Of a DNA stretch of 64,000 bases, positions 62,035 to 64,000 are shown one piece after another. The notes under the pieces are model-generated. The model was not told the DNA's origin. It saw only the letters and a program-made list of their open reading frames with translations, and ran no database searches. The stretch spans positions 475,001-539,000 of the forward strand of contig NZ_CP080442.1 of the NCBI RefSeq assembly GCF_019597925.1. Direction: 5' to 3'. Positions within the stretch are counted from its first letter, which is position 1; each line of letters starts with the position of its first letter. A program made the translations under genes and the position numbers. Origin of the DNA: [Clostridium] scindens. Its GTDB lineage: Bacteria; Bacillota; Clostridia; Lachnospirales; Lachnospiraceae.

Positions 62035-62344
62035 CACGTAACATTTTTAAGATGGACACGTAACAAAGTTAAAAAGTGTTACGTGTTAACCTTCTACAAC
62101 TGGTGTGTAAATTTGAACAAACCCCTGTGTCAAAATGAAAAAAGGTAGTGGCAAACGATAGTTTAGCAGGAAATGCTGACTAGCCTCATAGAAATATAGG
62201 CTTTTGCAGATTTATTTAATTTTGCGCACTATTATTTTCAGATTGACACAGGGAATTTTGCAGTTTTACACACCAGTTATGTAGGTTTGACACGTAACAC
62301 TTTTAAATATTGTTACGTGTCCAACTTAAAAATGTTACGTGTTA
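62032..62344. repeat. 110-nt-arm inverted-repeat element with six TGTTACGTGT boxes
   Basis: Left arm 62032-62141 and right arm 62235-62344 are inverted copies, similar over almost their full length, with a 93-nt loop (62142-62234). Each arm carries three copies of ACACGTAACA or its complement: 62034, 62056, 62077 (left), 62290, 62311, 62333 (right). Inner parts of the arms share ACTGGTGTGTAAA and CCCTGTGTCAA. The layout fits a MITE-like element or a specialised regulatory array. It contains no ORF of note. Confidence 0.75.
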
Positions 62345-62422
62345 GTTAGTTCCATTTCCCCCGCAAATATGCTACTATAAGCATACAAAGCACAACAGGC
62401 AGGAAAAATCGAGGTGATTGGA

Positions 62423-63418
62423 TTGCGTTACGGAGCGGTGGTTACAGTGGCGGAGATTTCTTCTCAGATGGGCGAGTTTAAGCCGATGCTGCCAATCGGG
62501 AAGGAAACGATGATACAGCGGGTCGTGCGGACGCTTAGGAAAGCAGACGTAGAGAATGTAGTTGTTATAACGGGGTATCGCCATGAGGTAATCGAAGAAA
62601 ATTTAAATTATGCGGGCGTTATGTTTTTGAAAAACGAACGCTTCATTCAGGGCGGCTGGATTGATTCGGTAAAGATGGGGCTGGAATGGCTTGATGATAA
62701 GTGCGATAAGGTATTAGTCATTCCGGGAGATGTTCCCATGGTAACGGAAAACACGATACGGGAATTGCTTGCACAGGCGGGGGGATTCACATACCCGACA
62801 TTTCAGGGAGAGCCCGGATACCCTGTCGTATTAGGCGGTCAGGCAGCCTCTCGGGTAACAAATGCCATATCAACAGAACAAGGTTCAACTCTAGGTTTAA
62901 CTCAAGGTTCAACTCAGCCAAATGCCATAGAGCATCTATTGAAAATAATGAAGGGGTTGGATATCCCGGTTACAAAACTGGCAGTAGAAGATGTGGGAGT
63001 AACGCTTCAGATCAATTCGCAGAAGGACTATGAGAAGGCGTTGAGGCTTTATCTGGACGCGGCAGGCCGTAATGACCAGGTTCGGGTTATTACCAAGACG
63101 ATGCTTGCTACGGATGAGAAGTTTTTTGGAAATGGAACGGAACAGCTTTTGGAACTCATTGGGGTCACCGGTTCTGTGAATGCGGCCTGCCAGGCCATGC
63201 AGATGTCTTATACCAAGGCTTGGAAGATGATTAACCGCATTGAAAAGAAATTAGGCTACCGGGTGATGGAACGAGTTGCGGGAGGCCGGGAGGGCGGAGG
63301 CTCTCAACTTACGGAAGAAGGCGAAAGGCTGCTGCGGGTATACCGGAAGATGAGGGAAGAAGTGCAGGCTGCTGCGGAAATAAGTTTTCAAAAGTATCTA
63401 TCGGACATTCTGGGATAG
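62423..63418 (+). CDS. MocA-like nucleotidyltransferase fused to a ModE-type HTH
   Basis: A ~331-aa two-domain protein. Residues 1-~205 are an NTP-transferase of the MobA/MocA type (FKPMLPIGKETMIQRVVRTL, CDKVLVIPGDVPMVTENTIR, FQGEPGYPVVLG). Residues ~225-331 are a ModE/LysR-type winged HTH (TGSVNAACQAMQMSYTKAWK, GGGSQLTEEGERLL). TTG 62423 is chosen because GAGGTGA is 5 nt upstream; GTG 62414 is the alternative. A short repeat-coded insert, GSTLGLTQGSTQPN, lies in the transferase domain near 153. It is followed by xdhC, so it likely links molybdenum cofactor maturation and gene control. Confidence 0.82.
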   Translation: MRYGAVVTVAEISSQMGEFKPMLPIGKETMIQRVVRTLRKADVENVVVITGYRHEVIEENLNYAGVMFLKNERFIQGGWIDSVKMGLEWLDDKCDKVLVIPGDVPMVTENTIRELLAQAGGFTYPTFQGEPGYPVVLGGQAASRVTNAISTEQGSTLGLTQGSTQPNAIEHLLKIMKGLDIPVTKLAVEDVGVTLQINSQKDYEKALRLYLDAAGRNDQVRVITKTMLATDEKFFGNGTEQLLELIGVTGSVNAACQAMQMSYTKAWKMINRIEKKLGYRVMERVAGGREGGGSQLTEEGERLLRVYRKMREEVQAAAEISFQKYLSDILG

Positions 63419-63468
63419 GCTTGAAGTTTGAAGAGGCGCATAAGGCTGTAAAGAGAGGAAGGGGAAAG

Positions 63469-64000
63469 ATGAGAAAATTATTCTCTATACTAAAGGATAC
63501 GCTGCAGAGCGGGCAGGATGCCGTGCTGGTATCCGTGGTGGCAAGTTCGGGCTCCGCGCCCCGGGGCGCGGGAGCGCATATGCTGGTTACAAGGAAGGGG
63601 CGCGTCAGAGGGACGGTAGGCGGCGGCGCGGTAGAGCATGAGTGCATTCAGCGAGCCTTGGGAGTGCTTGACAGCAAGAACTCCCATTTGGAACAATTCA
63701 GGCTTCGCCCGAATCAGGCAGCGGATCTTGGCATGGTTTGCGGAGGAGATATAAGTGTTTTTTTCAGGTACATTTCATCGGGAGACGAACAGATGATAGA
63801 TCTGGCCATAAGAGCCATCCGGATGTTTGACCAGGATCGAAAGTGCTGGCTGGCAATGGATCTTTCAAAAGAAGGGAAGGGGCAGATGTATCTTTATGAA
63901 GAAGGGGATTTGCCAAAAAAAGTGCAAGTAGCCGTATGTGCCAAAGCAAGGTCAGAGCCACAGGAGAGTCCTGCGAAATACTATTTGGAAAAATTAGTGC
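63469..64000 (+). CDS. xdhC: XdhC/CoxI-family molybdenum hydroxylase maturation protein, partial
   Basis: The open frame runs off the window after 177 codons. The N-terminal XdhC_CoxI domain is clear: VLVSVVASSGSAPRGAGAHM near residues 20-39, GRVRGTVGGGAVEHECIQRA near 45-64, and ADLGMVCGGDISVFF near 85-99. GGAAGGGGAAAG precedes the ATG. XdhC inserts sulfurated molybdenum cofactor into xanthine dehydrogenase-type enzymes, which probably lie just downstream. Confidence 0.88.
   Translation, partial: MRKLFSILKDTLQSGQDAVLVSVVASSGSAPRGAGAHMLVTRKGRVRGTVGGGAVEHECIQRALGVLDSKNSHLEQFRLRPNQAADLGMVCGGDISVFFRYISSGDEQMIDLAIRAIRMFDQDRKCWLAMDLSKEGKGQMYLYEEGDLPKKVQVAVCAKARSEPQESPAKYYLEKLV

Overview
The window looks like a chromosome segment of a gut-type Firmicute, most likely a Lachnospiraceae/Clostridium-cluster bacterium. 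The support is strong AGGAGG ribosome-binding sites, sigma-A promoters with 17-bp spacing, a T-box leader, families typical of that group (Fe-ADH, FGGY kinases, WYL regulators, NhaC transporters, type I-C CRISPR) and GC-richer sugar operons embedded between AT-rich defence islands. The species cannot be fixed from sequence alone.

Layout. 1-1.2 kb: two decayed IS256-type transposase remnants. 1.4-6.7 kb: an AT-rich restriction-modification island (excisionase-like HTH protein, large type IIG-like nuclease/methylase, second adenine methylase, decayed downstream ORF). 6.8-9.0 kb: a WYL regulator, a 34-aa microprotein, a small membrane protein and a 28-bp perfect inverted repeat. 9.1-15.6 kb: a sugar ABC importer operon (lipoprotein, two permeases, ADP-dependent sugar kinase family protein, class II aldolase) with an RpiR/SIS regulator and repeated RpiR-like operators over the first promoter.

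16.4-31.7 kb is a long catabolic operon from one strong promoter flanked by two copies of a 17-bp GntR-type operator. It encodes a divergent transaldolase-like protein, a class II aldolase, a PHP phosphoesterase fused to a transketolase N-half, the transketolase C-half, then two successive copies of a [DeoC aldolase - FGGY kinase - Fe-alcohol dehydrogenase] module separated by a HAD phosphatase, an aquaglyceroporin, RpiB and a HutC-type GntR regulator. My reading is facilitated uptake of one or more small polyols, oxidation, phosphorylation, aldol cleavage and routing through a private non-oxidative pentose phosphate set. The substrate is not known.

31.7-35.0 kb (minus strand): T-box leader, TIGR04076 protein, aldo/keto reductase and NhaC-type transporter. 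35.0-42.7 kb: GIY-YIG/DUF2075 helicase protein, MazG-like protein, methyltransferase, AraC/GyrI regulator, TetR-MFS pair, RtcB and a small XRE protein. 42.7-54.0 kb: tRNA-Glu, an unknown protein, and a complete type I-C CRISPR-Cas locus (cas3-5-8c-7-4-1-2) flanked by two arrays. Their repeats differ by compensatory stem changes while their leaders are homologous. 54.5-57.4 kb: a TetR-controlled ABC-2 exporter whose first permease has a frameshift in a homopolymer tract. 57.6-59.5 kb: a four-gene operon of unknown function. 59.6-62.0 kb: a WYL regulator, an isochorismatase-family hydrolase and a low-molecular-weight phosphatase. 62.0-62.35 kb: a 110-nt-arm inverted-repeat element carrying six TGTTACGTGT boxes. 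62.4 kb to the end: a MocA-like/ModE-like fusion and a truncated XdhC gene, the start of a molybdenum hydroxylase maturation cluster.
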